Shown here: positions 1-6,923 of the stretch, piece after piece
Position numbering within the stretch: the first letter of the stretch is position 1
Layout: every line of letters starts with the position of its first letter
From: an uncultured Chlorobiaceae bacterium
GTDB taxonomy: Bacteria; Bacteroidota; Chlorobiia; Chlorobiales; Chlorobiaceae
NCBI GenBank assembly: GCA_903874585.1
Contig: CAIQSY010000128.1
Coordinates: forward strand, 1 to 13,422
Reading direction: 5' to 3'
Length of the DNA: 13,422 bases
Notes under the pieces: model-generated
What the model was told of the DNA's origin: nothing
The model's database searches: none
Seen by the model: the letters and a program-made list of their open reading frames with translations, nothing else
Position numbers and translations under genes: made by a program

Positions 1-993
1 AGCCTCCAGCGTTGGCGCGGTTAGAAGCGCTTCTCCCCACGCTTCTAACTGTTGTTCGGAAGCCCTCCTCAACTGGTCTGATGCCCACTCGGGCAAAACA
101 CCAAAGCGGCGTTCAAGCAGCCTTCTCAGAAACCGAGATTCGCCTTCTACTCGGCCTTCTACTCGGCCTTCTACTCGGCCTTCTACTCGGCCTTCTACTC
201 GGCCTTCTACTCGACCTCTGGCTATGCCTTTAGCTATGCCAATTCTTTCTACGCTTGTTATGTATTGCACTTTTTTGCTCTCCTCTATTGTTTCAAGTTC
301 TTGCCAAACTTGGGTGTTTAACCATTCTGGCAGTTGCATTAGCCAATCGACGACACTGAATAAGTCGATGACGCGTTGTTTGTTCCAGTGCCGTTGATAC
401 AGGAGTTTTACCAGACGCAGTTTTGCTTCATACCGTTCCTGATGCTGCTTTCGCGTTTGCTGGGTCAGGATGTGTGCCACCGTGATCAATCCAAACGCAT
501 TATCCGATGCCAGAAGGTCATCGACTTTCTCTACATAATCGGTCAGCTTGGCAACCGGAAATTCTAAGGTATGGCGACAGCCCAGTATAGTAAAGCCATA
601 CGAGGTTGGTTTCCAGTTTTTGTGCTCGTCGGCAAGCACGGCCAAACTTGCTACAGGTCTTTTGTATCGATCGAAGAGACGGTTGTTGTACACAAACATC
701 CGTTCAGCAAATTCAGCTTGCTTGGTGCCTTGTACTTCAAGGTGAATATAGATCCAGCTTTCGCCGCCATTGAGCACACTTACCCTGACAAGCCGATCAA
801 CGAAGCGTGTTCCCAATTCTGCATCCTGCACCACTGCTCGCAGCTCCTGGTCGAGAAAGACGTGTTCTTTTGACCAATCAATTTCTGCTGAAGCATCAGG
901 GAAATAAAACGCCATAAACTCTGGGAAATACCGTTCAATGACCTCTTTCCATGGGCTGTCGTATTGATCGTTCGTGGTATCGCTCTTTGGCAT
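1..993 (-). CDS. Rpn/YhgA-like PD-(D/E)XK nuclease-family protein (3' end outside window)
   Basis: The frame is open for 331 codons from ATG at 993 to the window edge without a stop, so the C-terminus is missing, probably by only a few residues. The N-terminus (PWKEVIERYFPEFMAFYFP, about residues 14-32) is typical of the Rpn/YhgA-like 'putative transposase' family, which belongs to the PD-(D/E)XK nuclease superfamily. The likely catalytic core is D66 followed by the E-x-Q motif HLEVQG (E86, Q88). From about residue 260 six Gly-Arg-Val-Glu units form a charged linker. A Leu/Arg-rich tail follows (LERRFGVLPEW... WGEALL), like the C-terminal domain of these proteins. E. coli Rpn proteins are known DNA endonucleases that promote RecA-independent recombination and have been linked to phage defence. 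A cytoplasmic nuclease role here is inferred from family resemblance. No clear Shine-Dalgarno sequence precedes the ATG. The gene is separated from the polysaccharide operon by degraded DNA and is probably an independent accessory gene. Confidence 0.85.
   Translation of the reverse strand, partial: MPKSDTTNDQYDSPWKEVIERYFPEFMAFYFPDASAEIDWSKEHVFLDQELRAVVQDAELGTRFVDRLVRVSVLNGGESWIYIHLEVQGTKQAEFAERMFVYNNRLFDRYKRPVASLAVLADEHKNWKPTSYGFTILGCRHTLEFPVAKLTDYVEKVDDLLASDNAFGLITVAHILTQQTRKQHQERYEAKLRLVKLLYQRHWNKQRVIDLFSVVDWLMQLPEWLNTQVWQELETIEESKKVQYITSVERIGIAKGIARGRVEGRVEGRVEGRVEGRVEGRVEGESRFLRRLLERRFGVLPEWASDQLRRASEQQLEAWGEALLTAPTLEA
143..214 (-). repeat. Six-copy 12-bp in-frame tandem repeat
   Basis: Six consecutive 12-bp units (plus-strand unit CCTTCTACTCGG) are visible; the first five are identical and the sixth differs at its last base. 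On the minus strand they encode Gly-Arg-Val-Glu repeats within the Rpn-like protein. The unit is a multiple of three, so copy-number change would lengthen or shorten the linker without breaking the frame. Near-identity at the DNA level, including third codon positions, implies recent expansion by slippage or unequal recombination. Confidence 0.95.
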
Positions 994-1260
994 GTTATTC
1001 AGGCAAGATCAATTTCGGGACACCCAATAGCTTTCATGTCAAGCCATGATCAGTCTCCGTATTTTTAAATATATATGGAATGACAGCAAAAACAAAATAC
1101 TTTAAATTCACAACTTTAAAAAAAGCAACGAATACAAGAGAGGGGAAATGAGATTCAGCGCGGAGAGAAAATGAGTAAGGAATCACAAGGGCAGCCACGC
1201 GGAGTTAATAAAGGCCAAACAACACTCAACAACCTGAATGCTCACAAAATATAGCAGACT
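994..1260. other. Non-coding stretch, mostly featureless
   Basis: Upstream of the Rpn-like gene is about 265 bases with no long ORF. Positions 1060-1135 are very AT-rich and could hold promoter elements for either direction. A TTGACA match on the minus strand (1042-1037) has no acceptable -10 box at 16-18 bp, so I do not call a promoter. The only coding candidate is the 27-codon plus-strand ORF at 1171-1254. Confidence 0.5.
1171..1254 (+). CDS. Possible short or truncated ORF, 27 aa
   Basis: An ATG preceded by GGAGAG with a 3-nt gap (a good Shine-Dalgarno arrangement) opens a 27-codon frame beginning MSKESQGQPRG and ending in TAG. The stop lies 6 bases before the inverted-repeat pair. It could therefore be the 5' stub of a longer gene whose remainder was replaced at the repeat, or a chance ORF. 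I recognise no family. It is the only candidate gene on the plus strand in this part of the window. Confidence 0.25.
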   Translation: MSKESQGQPRGVNKGQTTLNNLNAHKI

Positions 1261-1327
1261 GGGAACGCCGGAGCCCCAGCTCTGCAGAAAAAGAGGAGAA
1301 TATGCCGAGTTGGAGCTCGGCGATCCC
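1261..1327. repeat. Inverted pair of about 27-bp imperfect palindromic repeats
   Basis: The minus strand of 1287-1261 aligns with the plus strand of 1302-1327 with about 21 identities over 26 aligned bases and one gap. The two arms are therefore inverted copies separated by 14 A/G-rich bases. Each arm is itself near-palindromic: one contains GAGCTGGGGCTC, the other GCCGAGTTGGAGCTCGGC. Both end in GGCGTTCCC or GGCGATCCC. The element could fold into a cruciform or a transcript hairpin. It resembles dispersed GC-rich palindromic repeats of the REP or MITE kind. It abuts the truncated end of the fcl pseudogene. No transposase or target-site duplication is evident. Confidence 0.6.
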
Positions 1328-1328
1328 C

Positions 1329-1751
1329 TTATGTGTTAATATAGATGTCACCGATGCCGTAGAGGTTGGCGGGCATAACGCTGCGGTAATCAGTGCCATA
1401 TTGGCGGTTATAGCTTTCGCAGAGTTTAATGCCTGCAATTTTGCCTATGGCGTAGGGTTCGTTGGTTGGTTCAAGTGGAGCGGTGAGAAGAGCTGATTCT
1501 TGCATGGGCTGTGGAGCCTGTTTGGGATAGATACAGCTTGAGCCGAGAAAGAGGCAATTTTTGAACACCTGCACGCCACGCTTCGTGGATAATGTTTGCC
1601 TCAATCATCATGAATTCTGCCGGATAGGTGTTGTTGGCATGGATGCCTCCCACTTTGGCCGCTGCCAAGCAAGCCCTTTGGTCTGAAGATTCCGGAAAAT
1701 AGCTGATCCTGCCATGCCTCAATGACCTGCTATGTAGATTTTATGTAACAC
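1329..1751 (-). pseudogene. fcl: GDP-L-fucose synthase remnant
   Basis: This is the decayed remains of the NADPH-dependent 3,5-epimerase/4-reductase that converts GDP-4-keto-6-deoxy-mannose to GDP-L-fucose. A possible GTG start at 1751 with AGGG upstream opens HKIYIAGH, followed by TGA where the family has Arg in the Rossmann motif GHRGMVGSAI. After GMAGSAIFRNLQTKG about 30 codons are missing and the frame changes. Homology resumes with LAAAKVGGIHANNTYPAEF, then MMIEANIIH with four codons deleted between them. An extra C near 1554 shifts the frame again. The last block runs LFLGSSCIYPKQAPQPM to EPTNEPYAIGKIAGIKLCESYNR and NLYG. The catalytic Ser (GSSC) and Tyr-x-x-x-Lys (YAIGK) survive. Homology stops near 1345 and the rest of the roughly 320-residue enzyme is absent. 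It cannot encode a working enzyme. It probably once ended, or neighboured, the polysaccharide operon. Confidence 0.9.
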
Positions 1752-1875
1752 TGATAACCCTGCAGCCTCTTTTTTACGTATTTAATAATACATGAAACAT
1801 CACCATGAGAATTAATCTATATGAGTTCACGTCGAAAAGTCGCAAAATGATCGAATTCTCAACAAAACACTGAAA

Positions 1876-2616
1876 TCAAAAAAACTGCTTAATTTTACTC
1901 AAATTTTTTACGATAAGAGCTCCGATTCCACCCACACTATTGCGGCGAAGTGCTTGATAATCCTCGACACTTTTACGCATAATCCTATATACAGAACCAT
2001 TGCTCTCACCACCCAACCGCATCTTCACCAATAAACGGGGAATATAGAACGCTTTAATCTGACCTTGACCAAAGTAACGCAGAATAGCATCGTAATCTGC
2101 AGCAATTCGAAATCGAGTATCAAATCCACCCCATTGTTCAATAACTCTACGGCGTAAAAACAGGGACGGATGAGGCGGCATCCAGCCCCAGGAAAGTTTT
2201 TTTAAATCGAACTCGCCTGCATGCCAATATCTAATCACACGATGAATATCATTCTTAGCAACATATTCTATGTCACCATAAACAGCATCCACTGTTGGAT
2301 CTGCAAAAGCCATTGCGACATCTGCAAGAACTTGCGAGTCAGCAAAAAAGTCATCAGAATGCATCATCCCAATAATTTCACCTGAAGCACGTGCAAATCC
2401 TTTATTAAGAGCATCATAAATACCGAGATCTGGCTCGCTCACCAGCACAGCGTTCGGAGAGAGACACGCATGCAAAATGTCCAGTGTTCCATCGGTAGAT
2501 GCACCATCGATGACAACATGTTCAACATCATTATGAGTTTGTGACTGGACGCTTTCTACCGCTTGGGCAATACTTTCGACACGATTAAAAACCGCAGTGA
2601 GAACAGAAATTTTCAA
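1876..2616 (-). CDS. Glycosyltransferase family 2, WfgS/WcaE-like
   Basis: This 246-residue GT-A fold enzyme probably adds one sugar to the lipid-linked repeat unit at the cytoplasmic face of the inner membrane. It opens with the GT2 first strand (KISVLTAVFNR). The nucleotide-binding stretch VIDGASTDGT (about 35-44) and the subfamily hallmark EPDLGIYDALNKG (about 61-72) follow. The metal-binding DXD equivalent is HSDD (86-89). AVYGDIEY and the acceptor-side MPPHPSLFLRR complete a pattern seen in WfgS/WcaE-type transferases. Length is normal for this group. The start is TTG at 2616, overlapping the TGA of the preceding gene (TTGA). No upstream alternative fits better, because the first beta strand begins at once. 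It is the last intact gene of the operon. I see no clear terminator after it. The donor sugar cannot be told from sequence. Confidence 0.9.
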   Translation of the reverse strand: MKISVLTAVFNRVESIAQAVESVQSQTHNDVEHVVIDGASTDGTLDILHACLSPNAVLVSEPDLGIYDALNKGFARASGEIIGMMHSDDFFADSQVLADVAMAFADPTVDAVYGDIEYVAKNDIHRVIRYWHAGEFDLKKLSWGWMPPHPSLFLRRRVIEQWGGFDTRFRIAADYDAILRYFGQGQIKAFYIPRLLVKMRLGGESNGSVYRIMRKSVEDYQALRRNSVGGIGALIVKNLSKIKQFF

Positions 2617-3512
2617 GTTAGCTTGATTCCTAAAATTTTTCTTATTGACTGCTTAATATCAGCATTGTGCCCCAACATGTATCTCTTCACCTCAGCTATC
2701 TTGACATCAACCAGATAACGATACCAAAACCCTTGCAAAAAATGGAACGCTGTGCCAACATGACCATCAAGGAAACCTAACCGAATCACATAACGATATA
2801 TAAAATAGATCAACGCCCGAAACCCACCAGGAAGCCTGATATAGACCTTTTCCTTCAGCCATCGCTTTATCCCTGCCTGTTTGCCTTTTTGAAGACTGGC
2901 AACACTATCAAAAGGCATGAATCCATATTCAAGATTCAATAGATCAACTGCCTCCCGACTTGCATAATTGTTATGCTTTTCAACCCACCAGCTCAGCGAG
3001 TTCAGGTTGTCGTCAATCATCTCACCGCTGAAATCAACCGTCTGACCAGAAACTTTTATATGTTCGTCCATCCAGCGATTTTCGCATTGTCCACGACCAT
3101 AACGAAACAATCGCAACACGTGCACTGGAAAAATCCCACCATGAGAGATTAACTGCCCCTGAAAAGTCATGCGACGTCCCCAATACACACCATCGATTTC
3201 GATACCAACACCGAGCAGGCGAGACTGTATTTCAGCAACCAGTCTTGGTGTCAACACTTCGTCAGCATCAATACGCAACACCCAATCAGTATCAGCATCA
3301 AGTTTAGTTAACGCCCAATTGAACTGCGTGGCATGGTTCACCCATTCATGCTGAATTACCCGTGCGCCATACGCTTGAGCAATGTCCAGTGTAGAATCGG
3401 TAGAAAAACAATCCACCACAACTATATCGGCACTTACCCCCTTTAGACTTTCGATGCAACGAGCCAGATGCAGTTCCTCATTGAATGTCAGAATTATGGC
3501 AACAAGTTTCAT
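2613..3512 (-). CDS. Glycosyltransferase family 2, WaaE-like
   Basis: This 299-residue GT-A enzyme resembles the WaaE/KdtX branch of GT2 (lipopolysaccharide core beta-1,4-glucosyltransferase type). Key segments are AIILTFNEELHLARCIESL (about 5-23), VVVDCFSTDSTLDIA (about 31-45) and WVLRIDADEVLTPRL (about 77-91), with the DXD motif at 82-84. The C-terminal part is rich in aromatic and basic residues (LIYFIYRYVIRLGFLDG) and may associate with the membrane, as in relatives. It probably transfers a sugar to a lipid-linked or core acceptor, which the sequence does not identify. The ATG at 3512 overlaps the stop of the frameshifted methyltransferase upstream, and its own stop overlaps the TTG of the next GT2. 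If the upstream gene terminates early, coupled translation of this gene could be affected. Confidence 0.9.
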   Translation of the reverse strand: MKLVAIILTFNEELHLARCIESLKGVSADIVVVDCFSTDSTLDIAQAYGARVIQHEWVNHATQFNWALTKLDADTDWVLRIDADEVLTPRLVAEIQSRLLGVGIEIDGVYWGRRMTFQGQLISHGGIFPVHVLRLFRYGRGQCENRWMDEHIKVSGQTVDFSGEMIDDNLNSLSWWVEKHNNYASREAVDLLNLEYGFMPFDSVASLQKGKQAGIKRWLKEKVYIRLPGGFRALIYFIYRYVIRLGFLDGHVGTAFHFLQGFWYRYLVDVKIAEVKRYMLGHNADIKQSIRKILGIKLT

Positions 3513-4134
3513 GGTTTTCTTGCTATGGCGATCATCGATTTTGCCAATACAGGTATCCTTCCAACTCGCTTAAAACGAATATCGATGAATCCAGCTTCAG
3601 ATAATAAACGACCGAGAGTATCTACTGACCAGAATTTAATATGACCATGATCCCACAAAACAGTAAAATGAGAATCCATTTTTCCAGTAACAGCCAACGC
3701 TAAATTCTTCCAATAACCATGGTAAGGTGTAGAAACGATGGCTGTGCCTCCCGGCTCAAGCAAGCTGAAAAGCGTGGCAGCATATTTTCTGGGAAAATAA
3801 ACATGCTCGACCACCTCAAGGCTCGTAACCACAGGAAATTGGCCAAAGCGTTCAACCAGATTGTCATAAGCTGATCCCTCAAAAAGTTTTAAGCGCGGAT
3901 ATTGGGCGTTAGCTTGGGCAATACCTTCTACGGATGGGTCAACACCCGTCACGTCCCAACCTTTCTGCGCTAAAACGTTGGCCACACTACCGTTGCCGCA
4001 GCCAAGTTCAAACAATTCCTTCCCCCCCCGAAAATCAACTCGGTTTCACGCAATAGCGCGGGTAACAGATAGCTGTGAGCATTGGTTAACTCAGCACTAT
4101 CCCAGTGATAACCAGAAACATCCTCTTTACTCAT
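3509..4134 (-). pseudogene. Class I SAM methyltransferase, frameshifted at a G8 tract
   Basis: The reading frame is split. From ATG at 4134 (or the in-frame ATG at 4146) the first part reads MSKEDVSGYHWDSAELTNAH and on to ELIFGGG. It then enters a run of eight G and terminates at TAG 3972-3970 after about 54 residues. The rest of the enzyme lies in another frame: FELGCGNGSVANVL (SAM motif I), VDPS (motif II acidic residue), VVEHV and LEPGGTAIVSTPYHGYW, through to TGA at 3509. Nine or six G would join the two into one UbiG-like protein of about 209 residues. A TTG at 4015 would start immediately before motif I and lose the N-terminal helix, so it is unlikely to be native. The intact protein would methylate a sugar or other repeat-unit group. 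The frameshift could reflect phase variation, inactivation or a homopolymer sequencing error. The sequence cannot distinguish these. The 3' end overlaps the WaaE-like GT2 by ATGA. Confidence 0.85.
4022..4029 (-). repeat. Poly-G (G8) homopolymer at the frameshift
   Basis: Eight consecutive C on the plus strand (G on the coding strand) lie at the boundary between the two frames of the methyltransferase, about 35 codons from its start. Runs of this length and position are typical slipped-strand mispairing sites in phase-variable surface genes. Gain of one G or loss of two would restore the full frame. Confidence 0.9.
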
Positions 4135-4138
4135 CAAT

Positions 4139-4687
4139 TTAGTCATCAAAATAACGTGATTTATATGCTACTGCCGGGTTACCCTTGGCCACCATCCATG
4201 GCGGTAAGTCACTAAACACTTTAGAGCACGCAGTAACAACGGCACCATCACCAATGGTAACCCCTGGACCAACAAACACATCTGCCGTTACCCATACCCT
4301 GTTACCAATTGTTATGGGTGCCGTTACCAAGGGCATTGAGGCCTTGGTGTAGTCGTGACTTGCAGTGCACAGAAAACTGTATTGGCTAACCGTAGTGTTC
4401 GCACCAATACGGATCTTATCCACACAATAACAGTCAACGTTTTCACTTAGACAGGAGTGGGCGCCCATTTCCAAGTTCCAAGGAGCCCAGATACGGGCGG
4501 ATGGATAAGGATGAACTGCCTTACCCAGCTTGGCTCCAAAAAGCCTTAGTAAAAAGCAGCGCCATGGGTGAAAAATGCGTGGAGTTGGACGGTAAAGCAT
4601 TAACCAAACAACTTGCCACATTATGCGAGCAAGTTTGTTGCCCAAAGTAAGATGTTTTTTACGAAGTGATTGCTTCATTATTGGCAT
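4139..4687 (-). CDS. WcaF-type hexapeptide-repeat O-acetyltransferase
   Basis: This 182-residue protein is the usual size for colanic-acid WcaF-like acetyltransferases, which transfer acetyl from acetyl-CoA to a sugar hydroxyl of the repeat unit. The N-terminal region (about 15-50, with FHPWRCFLLRLFGAKLG) precedes a left-handed beta-helix of imperfect hexapeptide repeats (VHPYPSARIWAPWNLEMGAHSC, about 58-78, then IRIGANTTVSQYSFLCTASHDY). The likely catalytic residue is His111 in ASHDY. Later coils (ITIGNRVWVTADVFVGPGVTIGDGAVV) and the closing VAKGNPA are family hallmarks. ATG at 4687 follows the TGA of the GT4 gene with no gap; an in-frame ATG three codons later is an alternative. The sugar and position acetylated are unknown. 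Confidence 0.9.
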   Translation of the reverse strand: MPIMKQSLRKKHLTLGNKLARIMWQVVWLMLYRPTPRIFHPWRCFLLRLFGAKLGKAVHPYPSARIWAPWNLEMGAHSCLSENVDCYCVDKIRIGANTTVSQYSFLCTASHDYTKASMPLVTAPITIGNRVWVTADVFVGPGVTIGDGAVVTACSKVFSDLPPWMVAKGNPAVAYKSRYFDD

Positions 4688-5866
4688 TCAATCGGTTTGA
4701 ACACAAGCAGGCTTTGACCCCTGATCAAGAATCCAGCGATAAACATCGACAGTTTGCTTTGCAATGCCATCCCAGTCGTAACGCCGGACATATTCCCGCC
4801 CTCGTGCTCCCATTGCTGCGCGTTCAGCGTCGCTAAGTGTCATCGCTTGTCGAAGAGCTGCTACAAGAGGATCAACACCTATATCTATCCACCAGCCGCA
4901 GTCAAATGTTTCCAGATCAGCCCATGGTGTTCCGCGTGTTGTAATAACTGGCACTCCATAGGCCAATGCCTCTGCTACCACCACTCCAAAATTCTCGGAA
5001 AAAGTTGGCAACACAAAAAGATCGGCACTGCGATAAAGCTGACTTTTGGCCTCGCCATCCACGACGCCCACATATTCGACAGAGTTAGCCACACCAACCT
5101 GTTGCACACGCGATAATACCTCGGCCAAATGCCCATCTTCATCGGGACCAGCAATTTGCAATCGCCAGCCATCTGCACTAACCTTTGCCCAAGCCTCGAT
5201 CAGGTTTAACAAGCCTTTTTTGCCCTGAACCCGTGACAAGAACAGCACGGTTCGCTGTTGCTTTGTGCCACACGCTGCCAATTGCTGCTGTTCATCGAAC
5301 ACTTGAAGGTGAACCCCATTAGGAATTATGGCGATAGGTTGTCGCAGCCCAAGCTCCCTCAAATTTTCGTACTCAGTGGTTGCTGTGGCGACCAATACTC
5401 GTGCTGTTTTCAAGTCATGCCATTGATACAACCCCATACCCAAGCGTTTTTTCCATGCCTTGTAATTCATTGCCCAAGGTTCGAGCATTCCACGGGGCTG
5501 GATTACCAATGGTGTATTAGTGAGTCGTGCCGCACTTGCCACCCAATGGTTACTGGGTAACCACACTCCGTGATCATGCAGAATTGCCGGCGGAGATTCA
5601 AGCAAATGTGCATGCAAAGCCTGCTTAAGTGGCAGATATAGTTTTAGCTCCAAAGGTAGGGTGGAAGCCACCATAATTCGGGCAACCTCAGGATTTGCCG
5701 AAGGCACTACTGGCTCGCCCACTCGGCACTGACAAAGCAGTGTTACTGTTATATCGGACAAACTTGCCAGCGAGTCGGTAAGGTGTGTTACGGTACGTGA
5801 GGGACCTCCTGAGGCGGGATGAAGACCAGCAACGACATGAGCTACAACTATTTTATTAATATTCAT
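4688..5866 (-). CDS. Glycosyltransferase family 4 (GT-B fold)
   Basis: A retaining GT-B enzyme of about 392 residues that probably adds a sugar from a nucleotide-sugar donor to the growing lipid-linked repeat unit. The N-terminal acceptor domain contains VVAGLHPASGGPSRTV (about 11-26), as in GT4 members with the 'GGPS' loop, and LHDHGVW (about 97-102). PRGMLEPWAM follows near 124-133. The C-terminal donor domain starts near FLSRVQGKKGLLNLIEAW (209-226) and carries the GT4 E-x7-E motif SENFGVVVAEA (E291, E299) with GVPVITT. I chose ATG at 5866, because MNINKIVVAHVV begins the first strand; a TTG 12 codons upstream would give a longer overlap without adding conserved sequence. The start overlaps the GT9 stop by 11 bases, and the stop abuts the acetyltransferase ATG. 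Confidence 0.92.
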   Translation of the reverse strand: MNINKIVVAHVVAGLHPASGGPSRTVTHLTDSLASLSDITVTLLCQCRVGEPVVPSANPEVARIMVASTLPLELKLYLPLKQALHAHLLESPPAILHDHGVWLPSNHWVASAARLTNTPLVIQPRGMLEPWAMNYKAWKKRLGMGLYQWHDLKTARVLVATATTEYENLRELGLRQPIAIIPNGVHLQVFDEQQQLAACGTKQQRTVLFLSRVQGKKGLLNLIEAWAKVSADGWRLQIAGPDEDGHLAEVLSRVQQVGVANSVEYVGVVDGEAKSQLYRSADLFVLPTFSENFGVVVAEALAYGVPVITTRGTPWADLETFDCGWWIDIGVDPLVAALRQAMTLSDAERAAMGARGREYVRRYDWDGIAKQTVDVYRWILDQGSKPACVQTD

Positions 5867-6923
5867 TAGGGTACCGACGACAAAGAATCTCTGCCACCGC
5901 ATTAACTACTGAACTCACAGTAATACCGAGAATACATTTATTTTGATGAACCGAACATACATCCAAGCTACATCCAAAGCAATCAATCTTATTGTAAAGA
6001 ACCCGATGCCCAGCACCCAAAGGATACCACTCCCCTGGTTTATTGCGTGCTGAAAAAATTGCAACGACTGGGGTTACCACCGAAGCAGCCAAATGCATGG
6101 GACCACTATCATGACCGATAAATAAGGCAGCCTTGCCAAGCACAGCCGCACTGACACGAGGACTCAGCTTACCACAAAGATTCAGCGTCACCTGCGGCCA
6201 ATGGTTTGCCACACGTTGACAGCGATCAAACTCATCATGGGAACCAATAAACACGAGCCCATACTCCAGATAAAGAGTTGACAGTTGTCGCGTCAGTTCG
6301 ACCCAGTTCTCCTCTCCCCAATCTTTGGCGGCAACTTTGGTACCAACACTCATTGCAAAGAACGGACGATCACACAGCACAGAAAGACACTCCCTCGCCT
6401 TACTGGTTTCTGCTGGCGTCAAAGCCAATTGTAAAGCATGAGAATCACTCAGGTTTATGGAACCAAACTGATCAATCAAACGCCCAAGTCGGTTGGCCTC
6501 ATGTTCCCAAAGACCAGAAGCTTGATCATAACGACGGGATTGAGCATTTTTTGAGAATTTTAATCCAATGATTTGTTTGATGCCACAGGCTTTGAAGAAC
6601 AGCCAATCCCTCAATAATTGGGTGAAAGAACGAGTTGGCATGAGATAAATCAACATTTGCACATGCAAAGCTCGTATTTTTGCTCTCATGCGCAAAAGTT
6701 CGTGCAAGCCTAATTGCCCAGCAGGGTATTCAAGATAACTGTCGGCGATACCGGTTCCATCTATTATCTGGGAAAGAGGAGACTCTTTTCCTGATGTGCT
6801 TACAGGGAAATTAGTTAGGATATGTATGTACGCCGTTCTGAATTGACGTTTGATCTGCCAAAGAGCGGGCAAGGCTATGCTTGTGTCACCGATGGAACCA
6901 ATGCGAAAAATGAGCAAATTCAT
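5856..6923 (-). CDS. Glycosyltransferase family 9 (heptosyltransferase-like)
   Basis: This 355-residue GT-B enzyme has the usual length for GT9, the family of LPS ADP-heptose transferases such as WaaC, WaaF and WaaQ. It opens with NLLIFRIGSIGDTSIALPAL, the GT9 first strand and glycine-rich loop (the family norm is IGDxxLxxP). MSVGTKVAAKDWGEENWVEL (about 191-210) and the donor-site signature GHDSGPMHLAA (270-280), followed by TPVVAIFSARNKPGEWYP, are diagnostic. Four Cys cluster near the C-terminus (315, 318, 323, 330), an arrangement often seen in GT9 tails. In polysaccharide loci GT9 proteins can transfer sugars other than heptose, so the donor is uncertain. The start codon overlaps the Wzy stop (ATGA). 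Confidence 0.92.
   Translation of the reverse strand: MNLLIFRIGSIGDTSIALPALWQIKRQFRTAYIHILTNFPVSTSGKESPLSQIIDGTGIADSYLEYPAGQLGLHELLRMRAKIRALHVQMLIYLMPTRSFTQLLRDWLFFKACGIKQIIGLKFSKNAQSRRYDQASGLWEHEANRLGRLIDQFGSINLSDSHALQLALTPAETSKARECLSVLCDRPFFAMSVGTKVAAKDWGEENWVELTRQLSTLYLEYGLVFIGSHDEFDRCQRVANHWPQVTLNLCGKLSPRVSAAVLGKAALFIGHDSGPMHLAASVVTPVVAIFSARNKPGEWYPLGAGHRVLYNKIDCFGCSLDVCSVHQNKCILGITVSSVVNAVAEILCRRYPNEY

Noticed and set aside
143..214. Possible CRISPR-like array
   Set aside because: The 12-bp units are contiguous with no spacers and are translated in frame.
12..233. Plus-strand ORF with Leu-Leu-Leu-Gly repeats
   Set aside because: It is the antisense of the 12-bp tandem repeat inside the Rpn-like gene, whose minus-strand frame has clear family motifs.
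1037..1042. Minus-strand TTGACA as a -35 box for the Rpn-like gene
   Set aside because: No recognisable -10 hexamer at 16-18 bp spacing.
1226..1496. Overlapping ORFs on both strands near 1226-1496
   Set aside because: They overlap the fcl remnant in other frames and show no protein motifs.
1806..1861. 8-bp inverted repeat (TGAGAATT / AATTCTCA) after the operon as a terminator
   Set aside because: The arms are AT-rich and separated by about 40 bases, with no adjacent T-run on the transcribed side.
4754..5116. 120-codon plus-strand ORF
   Set aside because: It lies antisense to the GT4 gene, which has strong motifs; the antisense peptide has none.
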